A stretch of DNA of 64,000 nt from Coccinella septempunctata (lineage: Eukaryota > Arthropoda > Insecta > Coleoptera > Coccinellidae), in the NCBI RefSeq assembly GCF_907165205.1, contig NC_058195.1, positions 27,796,936-27,860,935 on the forward strand, given 5' to 3'. Within the stretch, counting starts at the first letter, position 1. The number at the start of each line of letters is the position of its first letter. Positions 50,117 through 60,334 of this stretch are shown here, piece by piece. The notes below the pieces were generated by a model. It saw nothing but the letters and a program-made list of their open reading frames with translations, made no database searches and had not been told where the DNA came from. Position numbers and translations under genes: made by a program.

Positions 50117-50740
50117 TCAAAACGTTCTACGTCGTTTTCCGACACCCAATCTCCACTCCTCTCTATTTGTCCACAAATCCTCAGGTATGTCTCTATCTCT
50201 TAGTTCTCTGTCAATTCCCTCTCTCCAGCTCAGCCTTGGTCTACCTCTTCTATTTCTCCCAAGTGGTTTCCACAGCAATGTCTGTTTGGGTATTCTGTCT
50301 TCTGGCATTCGTTGGACATGCCCAAACCATACCAATTGTTTTGTTCTGATGTCGTCCACAATTGTGTGTTTTATACCCATGATGTCTCTTATTCTTTCAT
50401 TCTTTATCCTTTCAGTCCTAGATCTTCCTGCTGCCCTCCTCCAAAAATCCATCTCGGTCGTCAACAGTACATTCTCCATTCTTTTTTTCAACCGCCAAAC
50501 TTCACTTCCATAGGTTATCATACTTCTTACAATGGTATTATATATTCTCTTTTTGTTGTCTTTGGATATTCTTTGATCCCATAAAACTCCATTCAACATT
50601 GATATCGCCTTCCTGCCCAGAACTACCCGTTCCTTTATCCCCTCATCCATCAATCCATCTCTAGTTATTTTAGTCATTCTTTCCATGCTTTTACCAATTT
50701 TGACATAATTTGAATCTTGGAGAAATTGAGTGAGAAGCAT
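50117..50740 (-). pseudogene. RTE-type LINE, C-terminal 207 codons
   Basis: An open minus frame reads DGLMDEGIKERVVLGRKAIS, IYNTIVRSMITYGSEVWRLK, MDFWRRAAGRSRTERIKNER, KQLVWFGHVQRMPEDRIPKQ and RGRPRLSWREGIDRELRDRD. WFGHVxRMP and RGRPxxxW are typical of the C-terminus of RTE-like LINEs. The RT catalytic core is absent. It occupies the loop of the surrounding long-armed element, perhaps having replaced its transposase. Confidence 0.8.
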
Positions 50741-51261
50741 AGAAATGAAAGGACTAATAGAGAGAGAATGTGGTAATCATAAGATGCTACATTTTTCTGT
50801 TCTCATCAAAAGTAGAAACCATAGAAATATTGAAAAAAAAAAGGTTTTTGGCCATTTTCTATTATTTATATTGATACAAACCATATGATGCTATATAGTT
50901 TTGAAATCAGAAAAAATTGCACAGAAATCTAATTTTTCCATTCAAAAAAAACAGAATTTTGGGTCATAGCTTCGTAATTAAAAATCCTGCTAAAAAGGCA
51001 AACACGCCACTGGATTCTACTAAAAAGAGTGCCTGTATAATGTTTTAATTTCAGAGCTCTACAATCAGTATTAGCGGAGATATAAATTTATTTCGAAATA
51101 GCCATTTTTCCTATTTTCGCTTTTAAGTCGAAAACAAAAGAAGGTGGCCAAAAATGACTACTACTCTTGTTAGTTTCTCAAAAAAAGAGAACGAAAATAG
51201 GGTATCAGATTTTGTCTATCTCCTCTGGTTTGAAAACTGTAGTGTTGAAACATGGAAATTT

Positions 51262-52693
51262 ATATCTGTGTGATATGCCTACGACTTCTTCTGAGAAATT
51301 TATTTACGCTGATGATATTGCCCTCGCTTTCCGTCATTCTGATTTTAGATGCATAGAAAATAATTTATCTACAGATTTAGAAATTTTGAGAAATTACTTT
51401 TTCGAGTGGCGTTTGCGTCCCAACCCAAATAAAACCGAGGTTTCGTGTTTCCATTTGAATAATCATCGAAAATATAGAAAATTGAGTGTAGTTTTCGGTA
51501 ATTCTTTTTTGGAACATAACTTCAATCCGAAATATCTAGGAGTTAAGCTGGATTCCTCGCTGAATTTCAAAGCCCATTTGGAAAGTTTGCGTCTAAAGTT
51601 AAAAACCAGGAATAATATTCTCCATAAACTAGCTGGCACTTCATGGGGTGCTGATGCAGCCACTCTTCGCCCTAGCTTTGGTTTTTTCGGCTGCTGAATA
51701 TTGTTGCCCCGTTTGGATTAATAGTGCTCATGTGCAGAAAATTGATGCACAACTGAATCTTTCCATGAGAACCATAACTGGAATCATTAGATCTTCACCT
51801 ATTCAATGGTTAACAGTTCTTTCAAACATTTTACCGCCTCATATTCGTAGACAGACTGCGGTTATGAATTCATGGAAAAAATTCCAATCCTATCCAGACT
51901 CGTTCCCAATTCTATCCTATATTCCCGAAAATACCATTCCAAGACTGAAGTCGCGTAAACCTTTATGGTCCAACTCTTTTCTTAATTCGAATATAAGGGA
52001 CAAAGACCTTTAGCAGTCTGAATGGAATAGGTGCACTATTTTTAACAAAGAATTATTAACTGATCCTTCGAATAGAGTTCCTGGTTTTGATCTTCCCAGG
52101 AAAATATGGTGTATTCTGAATCGTATAAGAAAAGGTCACGGACGTTGCAATAGCATACTTTTCAGGTGGAATTCAGTTGAAAGCCCCAGTTGTGAATGCG
52201 GGGAACCAGAAGAAACCATAAATCATCTAGTTAATCATTGTCCAATTTATAAATTTCAGGATGGTTTTTAGAGCTATACACGCAGTTTCCGAATTTTTTT
52301 TGAATTGGGTTGTCAATTTTAGGTCAATCTGACATATTGAATCTAATTTTATTATTTTACGTTTTTCTGCTTTTGTTTTCTCTTTATTTCAGATAAAAGT
52401 TTCTGGTATCTTGAAGAAGACTTTCTGGATTTTCCTTTTTGTTGGAGAAACAATCAATTTTTGCAGTGCAAGATGCCCTTCAATATGAAATATTTCAGCT
52501 TATTTCGTGAACAATTACAATCCACTACACTCACGGGGAGAAAGGTTTTTTTTACTGAGGTGTTTCCCTAAGCTCTTGTATCATACACCAATTTGTATGG
52601 TACCCCGTTACGCTAACCTCTGCTAAAACTGTATCTCATACACATGCTATAATTATTGTTTGCTGTTCAAGATTGTAATGCTCTTTATAAAAA

Positions 52694-52725
<32 letters not shown>
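51262..52725 (+). mobile_element. LINE (jockey/R1-like), 5'-truncated, with (TA)n tail
   Basis: Begins inside RT with CDMPTTSSEKFIYADDIALA (catalytic YADD), continues LEILRNYFFEWRLRPNPNKT, NFNPKYLGVKLDSSLNF, a shift near 51660, IDAQLNLSMRTITGII and ends with a zinc-like block RKGHGRCNSILFRWN, CECGEPEETINHLVNHC. A 3' UTR with TACACCAATTTGTATGGTAC and an AAAAGAATATATATATATAT tail follows. Its tail was later invaded by PLE-D; remaining TA repeats continue at 56087-56127. The 7-bp GAAATTT duplication marks its insertion into a mariner arm. Confidence 0.85.
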
Positions 52726-52729
<4 letters not shown>

Positions 52730-52750
52730 TGGTTTAATTCCCGAACAATT

Positions 52751-52966
52751 ATAGACAATGATTAAGGGGTGTGGGAAATGATTGGTGTTATATTTGTACT
52801 CTCTTCTTTATTTCATATGTCTACGTTTAGATCCACATTGGGACCTTCTTCAGGACAACTAAAAAACATGAATATAAATCAGCACATAAATGAAGGACAA
52901 ACAATAAGATGACCTACCGAAATACAGAGGTGTTCAAGTTGTTTCCAGAGTTACAGCAATCATAAC
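52751..52966 (-). repeat. Left inverted pseudo-LTR of PLE-D
   Basis: 216 bp, reverse complement of 55871-56086. Only 52829 differs: on the minus strand it changes the GAAAC of the hammerhead-like core to TAAAC. Confidence 0.9.
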
Positions 52967-52989
52967 TTAAATTCGAGATCACTGTAACT

Positions 52990-55233
52990 GTGACAAAAAT
53001 TGCAAGAATGGAAGGTGAGCTCTCCAGATTGTGGCAGATTCTGGAGAACACCCTCCCAAGAGAGGTGTTGAATCAATTCAGACACTATCAAACCAGCAGA
53101 TACAACAGGCAATTCTCAACCATCAGAGATAGAAATCGGAGAAAAATAAGAGCACTTATAGATGAGCAACTCAGGAAGGTGAATCCACAGGAAAAATGGG
53201 TAAATAACATCAGTTCCACCATAGTACCTGATAGAGTGTTGAAATTCCTAGCACTCGGACCTAAGTTCAGCATAGACCTCCCCACGAGGCTGATCTCGAT
53301 TCCCAGATTGCTAGCGGACGTAGAATATATCATTAACCTCAACAGTGCACTTTCAGAAGAGGGGAAGAACATAAAACGTGCGCAAACTACTAATGTGATC
53401 ACTAACCACATCAATCCCAGGAAAAGCACAAACAATATATACCAGAGAGAGTTTTTTCACTGTAGGAATTACCTCAGGGAACATCAGGAATTACTGGTTT
53501 TAAGAGCGGACAAAGGCAGTGTAACAGTATTGATGGACAAGGCCCAGTACATGGAATTGGTAGACACCTTATTGCAGGACACACAACAGTACAAACATTT
53601 ACACAGAGATCCCACCACAAAGATACAGAATCTAGGCAACTCACTGATTAAGAGTCTGGCCAATAAAGGCCACATAACCCAAGTACAAGGTAAGCAGATG
53701 TACAATTACAATTCGATCCCAGCGAGATTTTACGGCTTACCCAAAGTACACAAGCCCACCCTAACCCTGAGGCCTATTATGTCTTGCATCAACACCCCCA
53801 CAGCAAACTTATCTATATTTGTGACCAATATTCTGTCTTCCTACCTATCGACCACGAGGAGCAGATACCACGTAGAAGATTCCTTTTCCTTCGCAAGCTA
53901 CATCAGTGAGATTCAGCTCCCGGACAACTATGTGTTGATCAGTCTCGACGTCGTCTCACTCTTCAGCAACATAACATTAGAGCTTACATTGTCAGCTATC
54001 GGAGAGAAGTGGGAAGCCATAGCCTGCCATACCACCATACCAAGGGAGGACTTCATGGCCATTGTCAGGTTTCTTTTTGAATCCAATTACTTCATATTCA
54101 ATGGCAACTTTTACCTTCAGATTTTGGGCTCCCCAATGGGCTCCAGCTCCAGCTCACCCATTGCAGAGATTGTGATGGAGTTTGTACTCGATAATGCACT
54201 CATAGGAGTCCTTTTTTACATCCCACTGATAAAAAGATACGTGGATGACATCATCTGTTCGGTGCCTGAAGACGAAGTAACTTACCTCCTAAACAAGTTC
54301 AACTCCCAACACAACCGCATACAATTTACTCTAGAGGAGGAAACCAACAGAAGTGTCCCTTTTTTGGACACAAGGGTCATTAGGGCATCTGATAACAAGC
54401 TGATCCTTGACTGGTACCAGAAACCTTCCGCTTCAGGAAGATATTTACACTATCTTTCCAATCATGCACATTCGCAGAAAGTAAACATGGTGTTGGGGTT
54501 AAAAAATCGCATCTTGAGAATTTCCCACCACTCCTTAAGGCAGAAGAACCTCAGACTCTTACATCAGTTGATGATGGAGAATGGATACCCCAGAAATCTA
54601 TTGAATAGGCTAATCTACGGTTCCAGTTCCAGTCCACCTGAACGACAACGAAATGGAGACACGAGCGCATCCGCCACAACAGACGTCAACCTTATCTATT
54701 CGTCCATTCCGTTGATCAAGGGTCTAACCAATGCATTGATCAGTCTCCTAAGAACCTCAAACGTGAGACTGATACCCCGATCGGAATTTAAGATTGATAA
54801 ACTTTTTAGTCGCACAAAAGAAAGAATCAACACCATGAACAAGAGTGGCGTAGTATATTTAGTCCCTTGCTCTGTATGTGAGGAGGTTTACATAGGCCAG
54901 ACATCACAACAATTAAAGAAAAGATTGACACAGCATAAGAGCGACATAAAAAACCCCAAAAAGATTTGTGCATTGGCTGACCATACCAGGAACAGGGATC
55001 ATCTCATGGACTATGACTCTGTCCAGGTCCTTGACTCTGAGCGGAATGGAAGCAAACGATGTTTCCTAGAAATGTACCACATCATACGACAGGTCAATTC
55101 TATGAATTATAGAAGAGACATCAATAACATCAGTAGTATCTACACATATCTGATCCGTTTCGACCAACTCAGTGAGAGAGAGATGGCGAGGCCACTAAGT
55201 GGAGCTGAAATGGGTACACTGGATGGTGGATGA
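52990..55233 (+). CDS. Penelope-like RT with GIY-YIG endonuclease, intact (747 codons)
   Basis: The open frame begins with GTG at 52990; the first ATG is at 53008, giving 741 residues. N-terminal region with LVLRADKGSVTVLMDKAQY; RT motifs RFYGLPKVHKPTLTLRPIMS, ISLDVVSLFSNI (motif A, about codon 318), QILGSPMGSSSSSPIAEIV (B, about 380) and KRYVDDIICS (C, about 417), then VPFLDTRVIR and a thumb. A connector leads to VVYLVPCSVCEEVYIGQTSQ and LKKRLTQHKSDI (about 620-660), the zinc-linked GIY-YIG nuclease. All catalytic motifs are present. The protein would nick target DNA and prime cDNA synthesis there. Antisense frames at 53088-53435 and 53484-53705 are shadows. Confidence 0.93.
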   Translation: MTKIARMEGELSRLWQILENTLPREVLNQFRHYQTSRYNRQFSTIRDRNRRKIRALIDEQLRKVNPQEKWVNNISSTIVPDRVLKFLALGPKFSIDLPTRLISIPRLLADVEYIINLNSALSEEGKNIKRAQTTNVITNHINPRKSTNNIYQREFFHCRNYLREHQELLVLRADKGSVTVLMDKAQYMELVDTLLQDTQQYKHLHRDPTTKIQNLGNSLIKSLANKGHITQVQGKQMYNYNSIPARFYGLPKVHKPTLTLRPIMSCINTPTANLSIFVTNILSSYLSTTRSRYHVEDSFSFASYISEIQLPDNYVLISLDVVSLFSNITLELTLSAIGEKWEAIACHTTIPREDFMAIVRFLFESNYFIFNGNFYLQILGSPMGSSSSSPIAEIVMEFVLDNALIGVLFYIPLIKRYVDDIICSVPEDEVTYLLNKFNSQHNRIQFTLEEETNRSVPFLDTRVIRASDNKLILDWYQKPSASGRYLHYLSNHAHSQKVNMVLGLKNRILRISHHSLRQKNLRLLHQLMMENGYPRNLLNRLIYGSSSSPPERQRNGDTSASATTDVNLIYSSIPLIKGLTNALISLLRTSNVRLIPRSEFKIDKLFSRTKERINTMNKSGVVYLVPCSVCEEVYIGQTSQQLKKRLTQHKSDIKNPKKICALADHTRNRDHLMDYDSVQVLDSERNGSKRCFLEMYHIIRQVNSMNYRRDINNISSIYTYLIRFDQLSEREMARPLSGAEMGTLDGG

Positions 55234-55870
55234 GCCGCGGACGTTTGAATTTCCACCCACTTTTTCCATCCTTCAGTGAGAGTGAAAGGTTGGCAAAAGT
55301 TATACTTAGTCAATTTCGAACCTGATATGTGATTAAGAACCGGGTAATGTGGTCGGTGAGAGGGACCTGTTTACCGAACCGTGTTTTAGTGAGAGTGAAT
55401 CACGAGGACAAATAAAGGGGAGAACAATTGACTGATGGAAGAAAAAGACTGGAATAGTGATACCGAGGTGTGGGGAAGATGACTGGATAAGGGTGAATGA
55501 GTGAACAGACAGGAAATGTGATGGTGATAATGATGGGACATTTAATGAATAAAACAAAATAAATAAATAAATATAATAAATTGAATTAGAAATAACACAA
55601 TAACAACATCTTATAAATAATTAATGTAATAAATGAAAAAAATATGACAATTCCTTGAGGCCATTTCATGGTTTTATGTTCACGGGTTTCCACCTGGTTC
55701 TATGCTCCGCTTCGTTTAACCTCTCTTAGATGCTCTATAGTTTAGAAACTTCCGAATGTGCCTCTTTGTGTCGATTATAATTTCATTGCTGCAGGCTATA
55801 TAGGATTTATCATATTCATTTGGATATATGCACCTCCTGACAGTCTACCCTGTGTTAACTGTGTATTATT

Positions 55871-56079
55871 GTTATGATTGCTGTAACTCTGGAAACAACT
55901 TGAACACCTCTGTATTTCGGTAGGTCATCTTATTGTTTGTCCTTCATTTATGTGCTGATTTATATTCATGTTTTTTAGTTGTCCTGAAGAAGGTCCCAAT
56001 GTGGATCGAAACGTAGACATATGAAATAAAGAAGAGAGTACAAATATAACACCAATCATTTCCCACACCCCTTAATCAT

Positions 56080-56086
<7 letters not shown>
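55871..56086 (+). repeat. Right inverted pseudo-LTR of PLE-D
   Basis: 216 bp, containing the hammerhead-like core in the element's sense. It is followed by about 40 bp of TA repeats. Confidence 0.9.
55975..56020 (+). ncRNA. Hammerhead-ribozyme-like motif (PLE-D)
   Basis: CTGAAGA (55984-55990), a stem-loop GGTCC-CAATGT-GGATC and then GAAAC (56008-56012): the order and spacing of the hammerhead core with a five-pair stem II (one G-T pair). Penelope-like elements are known to carry hammerhead motifs in pseudo-LTRs. The inverted copy at 52822-52857 has a substituted first base in GAAAC. Self-cleavage has not been tested. Confidence 0.6.

Positions 56087-56127
<41 letters not shown>
56087..56127 (+). 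repeat. (TA)n tract
   Basis: About 20 TA repeats directly after PLE-D, matching the TA tract before it (52698-52723); together they are the split AT tail of the LINE. Confidence 0.85.
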
Positions 56128-56132
<5 letters not shown>

Positions 56133-56144
56133 TTGCCCACCCTG

Positions 56145-56526
56145 TACATACCTATCAGTACCTCATGATAGTGTCAGTAAGTAAAAAAGGTTTGAACTTC
56201 AACTTCAAGCTAATAATGTTACAAAGAATATTATATTTTGGTTTTTCGGAAGAATTCTGAAGACGACACCACCCGGTACTACAAATTCATAGGATACTAG
56301 CTATACCCAACCGATTTGCAGGAAGAATTTTTTCATAATAGTTTATCCTTGAAGAGCAAACACTCAAAGGTCATTTCATTATTATACCATCTAAGGAACA
56401 TGTGTACCTCAAACACATACGGTATTAATTTTGAGTATTCAATTTGAAACACTTTGGCGATAACCGGCGAACTCTTGAAAAATGCCGGAAGCACAGTAAC
56501 ATTTCAACTACACTAACTCATCACAA
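56145..56526. other. Intron sequence, nothing recognised
   Basis: About 380 bp between the mariner-type end and the RTE fragment. No domain or repeat identified. Confidence 0.5.
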
Positions 56527-56665
56527 CTATGGAAAAACGAGAAGACTGGAAAAAAAGAATAATGATCCCTTTACATAAAAAAGGAGACAGAATGGTATGC
56601 AAAAATTACAGAGCAATATCGCTTATAAACGTAGCATACAAAGTCGTATCGAATATACGAGGATA
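56527..56665 (+). pseudogene. RTE-type LINE, RT N-terminal piece
   Basis: Reads WKKRIMIPLHKKGDRMVCKN then YRAISLINVAYKVVSNI, RT motifs 1-2 of RTE-like LINEs (IPxHKKGD, NYRxISLxNVAYK). The sequence breaks off where the BEL/Pao remnant begins and appears to resume at about 59338. Confidence 0.8.
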
Positions 56666-59337
56666 TATTGATAAATTCTTAGTGTTAAGTCGTCTCACAG
56701 TAAATAAAAATTCCGATGTATCTCAAACTTGTCTTTTTTATAGTCACTTCACATTGACATTTTATTACAACTATTGTCATCAAGGGACCTACTATTATTT
56801 TTCAAACAAATTTCTAAGGGTGTGATAAATATATAAATTCAACAAAACATAACATTTCTCCCCGCCGTGGCAGAAGTATCATCTTTGTCCACTATCTTCG
56901 ATATCCAATCTACATAACTTGGCAACAGGTCGTTTATAAGAACCATTCGCTGTTTTCACTTGAACGACTCTAATTTTTCCATCGGGGCCCGGAAAAATCT
57001 TTTCAATTAATCCGAGTTTCCAGGATTTTCTAGGAGCGGTATCATCTATAACTATAACTACATCATGTAGCTTCATAGGTCTGCCATCGTTCCTCCACTT
57101 CGTTCTTTTGGTCAAAGTCGGTAGATATTCCCTCGTCCATCTTTTCCAGAACGAGTTTCTTAACTCTTGAGCTCGTCTCCATTGTCCCCTTAAATTTCCA
57201 TTTTCAGATTCGAAAGCTGTCGAATAATTTGTAGCATCCAAAAGAAAATGGTTTGGTGTTAAGGCCTCCAAGTCATCAGGATCAACAGATACTTTCGTGA
57301 TTGGTCTAGAGTTCACAATTTTTTCGCATTCTGCAAATATGGTCTTCACGGCTGATCTACCATCAATAATCCAAAATTTTTGTCTAGCAGTATTCAATAC
57401 AGTTTCGATACCTTGATGAGCACATTGTTCATGGTAATGATGCAGTAGTAATTTAGTCAACCTATGTTTAGATGGCAATATTATGGGTCTTCTGGTTGTC
57501 ATTTCCATTTGTGTGGCCAAGTCAGTCCGTCCACTCACTACCAAAACTCCATTTTTATCCATGACCGGTGAAAGTTGTTTTAGTCTACTCTGATTCTTCA
57601 AGCACATGCTTTTCTTTAAGAAAGAGATTTCTTCTGGAAAACTTTCCAGTTGACATTGCTTGATTAATCTGATTTCAGCTTCTTCAAGGTCTGAAGTGGT
57701 AATTTCTGCTATAATTTGACTATTTTTGGAACGAAGTTTTGAACTCAACAATTTAGCGACTACCAGCACCCAGGCCGTGGCTCTAATCAACCTGATCCAT
57801 TTGGAAAAACGGTTTATATCCGGTAAACAGGAATCATTTTCTAGAATAGTGGCCAAAAATTCTATCGGTTGAATCTTCTTCATCTTCACAATTTTTCAAA
57901 ATTCCCCCACAGTCGGTTCTCTTGATCGGCCATGTCATTTCATCGTGGAGTTGTAGAAATTCTGGTCCATTATGCCAACGAGTGAAATCCAAATTATTTC
58001 CATCATCAAAATAGGTTCTTGTGGCATTGTCGGCAGCATTTGACTTGGATGGAACCCAATGCCAATCAAAACTGTCTGTTGACTCTTGAATTTCACCTAC
58101 GCGATGAGATTCAAATTGCCCCAGTTTACTCCCATCGTTTTTGATCCAGTGAAGTACTATTGTTGAATCAGTCCATAGGTACGTTTTGTCAATTTTGATT
58201 TCTAACGTTTTGATCAGCATTTTCTTGATTCTTGCTCCCATTAAAGCGGCTTGAAGTTCGAGTCTCGGAATTGAAATCGGTTTGTTCGGTGCCACCCTAG
58301 CTCTAGCAAAAATTAAAGATACATCGATTGATGTCTGGGCGATCATTCGTAGGTAAGCTACAGAAGCGTACGCCCTTTTGCTCGCATCACAGAATATATG
58401 TAACTCTACTCTTTCAGCCTTAGAAATACTCGTTGAATAGCACCTAGGTATAGAAATATTTGTAATTTTTTGAAGATCCAAAAGCCATAATTTCCATGTC
58501 TTATATTGTTCATGTTCGACTGAATCATCCCAACCAATTCCGGATTTCCATATATCTTGAATGAGGATTCTTCCTCGTACTGTCAAATTAGCAATAAGTC
58601 CTAATGGGTCGAAAATGGACATCACTATTTTCAGAATTTGTCTTTTCGTTGTGCCATTTCTGGTTTCGACCTCAAAAATGTTGGATTTCAGTTTAAAACA
58701 GAAGCTATCTAGTTTTGAATCCCAGGAAAGTCCTAAAATTCGTTGTATCGACCTATCAGAGTCCAAATCAAGATCTTTGCATATAAAATCTTCTTGTGTA
58801 GAAAGAGCATCCATAACATCTTTAGAGTTTGATGTCCAGTCAACTAATTCAAATCCACCCAAATTTTGAATACGTTTCACTTCAAAAATCTTTTCTAAGG
58901 CTTCGTCTACAGTGTCGGTGCAGTCTAAATAATCATCGACATAGTGTTTCATCTCAATAGCGTCCAAAATATCTTGTCTTTGTGTTAGTTGTCGGGCATT
59001 CAAATTCTTAACGAATTGTGCGCAAGTCGGAGAACAGGTAGCACCAAATGTCATGACCTGCATTTCGTAAACATCGTGTGGTTTTTCGGTATTTCCTTCT
59101 CTCCAGAGAAATCTTTGGGAGCATTGATCCGAAGTAATGATCTTGACTTGATGGAACATCTCACGAACATCACTGCAGAAGGCGATCTTTCGTTGTCTAA
59201 ACTTTATCAATACTTCCACCAATGGTTGTAAGAGGTCTGGTCCAGCAAGTAAATTTTCATTTGGGGAAGTTCCACACGACTTTGAAGAAGCATCGAAAAC
59301 AAGTCGTAGCTTGGCTGGTTTATTCGGATTTAAACCG
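56666..59337 (-). mobile_element. BEL/Pao-type LTR element remnant inside an RTE LINE
   Basis: In the minus sense: RT and RNase H (57834-59345), integrase with core deleted (56879-57889), polypurine tract (CGGCGGGGAGAAA, about 56855-56867) and the start of a probable 3' LTR (TGTTATG at 56854, remnant to about 56666). Gag, protease and the first part of RT are absent. The right boundary coincides with the RTE sequence at GGATTTAAACCGAT, which both can claim, so a short shared word may mark the junction. Confidence 0.8.
56879..57889 (-). pseudogene. BEL/Pao integrase with catalytic core deleted
   Basis: 336 codons. The N-terminal half holds LVVSGRTDLATQMEMTTRRP, then a zinc-binding HHYHEQCAHQGIETVLNTAR. 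After RSAVKTIF the reading jumps in frame to AECEKIVNSRPITKVSVDPD, skipping the DDE core (probably 150 or more residues) including the first two catalytic acids. The C-terminal domain typical of BEL integrases follows (DDLEALTPNHFLLD, HDVVIVIDDTAPRKSWKLGL, RPVAKLCRLD). A frameshift separates it from the RT frame. It cannot catalyse integration. Confidence 0.85.
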
Positions 59338-59345
59338 ATCCACAA
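57834..59345 (-). pseudogene. BEL/Pao reverse transcriptase and RNase H
   Basis: 503 codons in one frame but lacking the RT N-terminus. Blocks: NPNKPAKLRLVFDASSK, AFCSDVREMFHQVKI (motif A), YEMQVMTFGATCSPTCAQFV (motif B), KHYVDDYLDC (motif C, about residue 135), SIFDPLGLIANLTVRGRI, the RNase H motifs LHIFCDASKRAYASVAY, RLELQAALMGARI and YLWTDSTIVLHWI, and WVPSKSNAADNATR. YVDDYLD and FDPLG are characteristic of BEL/Pao. The frame ends at 57834 where it should continue into integrase, so a frameshift is present. Confidence 0.88.
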
Positions 59346-59830
59346 CCGATCAACTGTTCAGAATTAGACAGCTACCAGAAAAGAGTTGCGATTTTAATCG
59401 GCAGATACACCGATATCCATATGATAGTGTGAAAAGAGTTAAGATCTGGGAGACAATGGCAGAATTTGGGATATCTCATAAAATTATAAGGCTAACCAGA
59501 GCTTGTGTAGAAGGATCCAAATGTAGAGTGAAAGTTGGGAGCAAGTTGTCGGACATATTCAGGGTAAATACGGAACTGAAGCAGGGTAACGCGCTGTCTC
59601 CTATTCTTTTTAATGTTGCCCTGGAGAAGGTCGTAAGGGACTCCAAAATGGAAACAAGGCTCTTCCAAGCAAATGGTTCACAACTTATTCTTGCTTATGC
59701 GATATAGACGTGATAGAGACAAGTGTACCCAAAACATACAAAACTGTTAGCGAATCATGTACGCTAACGGTACGAAATGAGGAGATCATCCGAAGATTTG
59801 AAAGACGAATACCTAGGAAGGGGATGGAGT
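59338..59830 (+). pseudogene. RTE-type LINE, RT middle piece
   Basis: Reads NRSTTDQLFRIRQLPEKSCD, then after a deletion YDSVKRVKIWETMAEFGISH, FRVNTELKQGNALSPILFNV and LFQANGSQLILAYAI, stopping at the first residues of the catalytic YADD motif. A C-terminal scrap (RRFERRIPRK) follows. It continues the RTE piece at 56527-56665, showing that BEL sequence lies inside a single RTE copy. Confidence 0.8.
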
Positions 59831-60123
59831 CTCTTGCGGAAAAGTATCACTTTCCACACTATAAATAACTATTTTAGGATTTATCGCTTAAAATCATTGT
59901 TCAAATACTAGATACCGCACTTAGATCTTTCGTTGCACAAAAACACAACAGTAAAAATTCCAGACCATAAATTTTACTGTTTTGATAAAGAAAATGATCA
60001 ATTTTTTTTTCTCCGAGCGAAAATGTTATTGTTATCACATCTGGTTGGATTCTTGGGTTTTGTTCTGAATTATAAGAAAAACTTGATGAGATAATCTCAT
60101 TTACTATTCATTATATATTCTAG

Positions 60124-60334
60124 GTTGGCATCTCCCAACAAAACTTATTTGGGTGCTCCATCTGTTGGTGATGGTGTGTTAGGAGGTGGTGGGTCAGCCA
60201 AATATGGAACCATTTGTGAATTTATGCAGATTCAAAGTCTATCTCCCGTATTCGATGAGGAGACCAAGAGTCCATATGTCACGAATGGATCCGAATGGGT
60301 TTCATTTGAGAATGAAGAAAGTATGAAATATAAG
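60124..60334 (+). CDS. GH18 chitinase, coding exon 4
   Basis: Completes Lys277 and gives residues 278-347. KLASPNKTYLGAPSVGDGVL then GGGGSAKYGTICEFMQ is the insertion region (alpha+beta subdomain) usual in insect GH18 enzymes. Acceptor ATTCTAG ends at 60123; donor GTCAGT at 60335; the exon ends in phase 0 after KYK. The final GH18 strand and any chitin-binding domain are not in this window. I could not find a further exon up to 64000. Confidence 0.88.

Larger units (their letters stand above)
52751..56086 (+). mobile_element. Penelope-like element D (PLE-D), apparently complete
   Basis: 3336 bp bounded by 216-bp inverted pseudo-LTRs (52751-52966 and 55871-56086) around an intact ORF with RT and GIY-YIG domains. 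TA repeats flank it on both sides, so it entered or generated an AT microsatellite in a LINE tail. The repeats differ at one base by eye (52829), which points to recent insertion. It lies in the same orientation as the chitinase gene. Confidence 0.9.
49572..56144. mobile_element. Long-armed mariner-type element, enlarged by later insertions
   Basis: Left end CAGGCTGGTCAAATTTCGAT and right end (inverted) CAGGGTGGGCAAATTTCTAT, flanked by TA. Its inner arms (about 49572-50085 and 50765-51261) align throughout. The right arm is interrupted 18 bp before its end: GAAATTT occurs at 51255-51261 and again at 56128-56134, so everything between is a later insertion (LINE plus PLE-D). The centre (50090-50760) is an RTE fragment. 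Confidence 0.75.
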
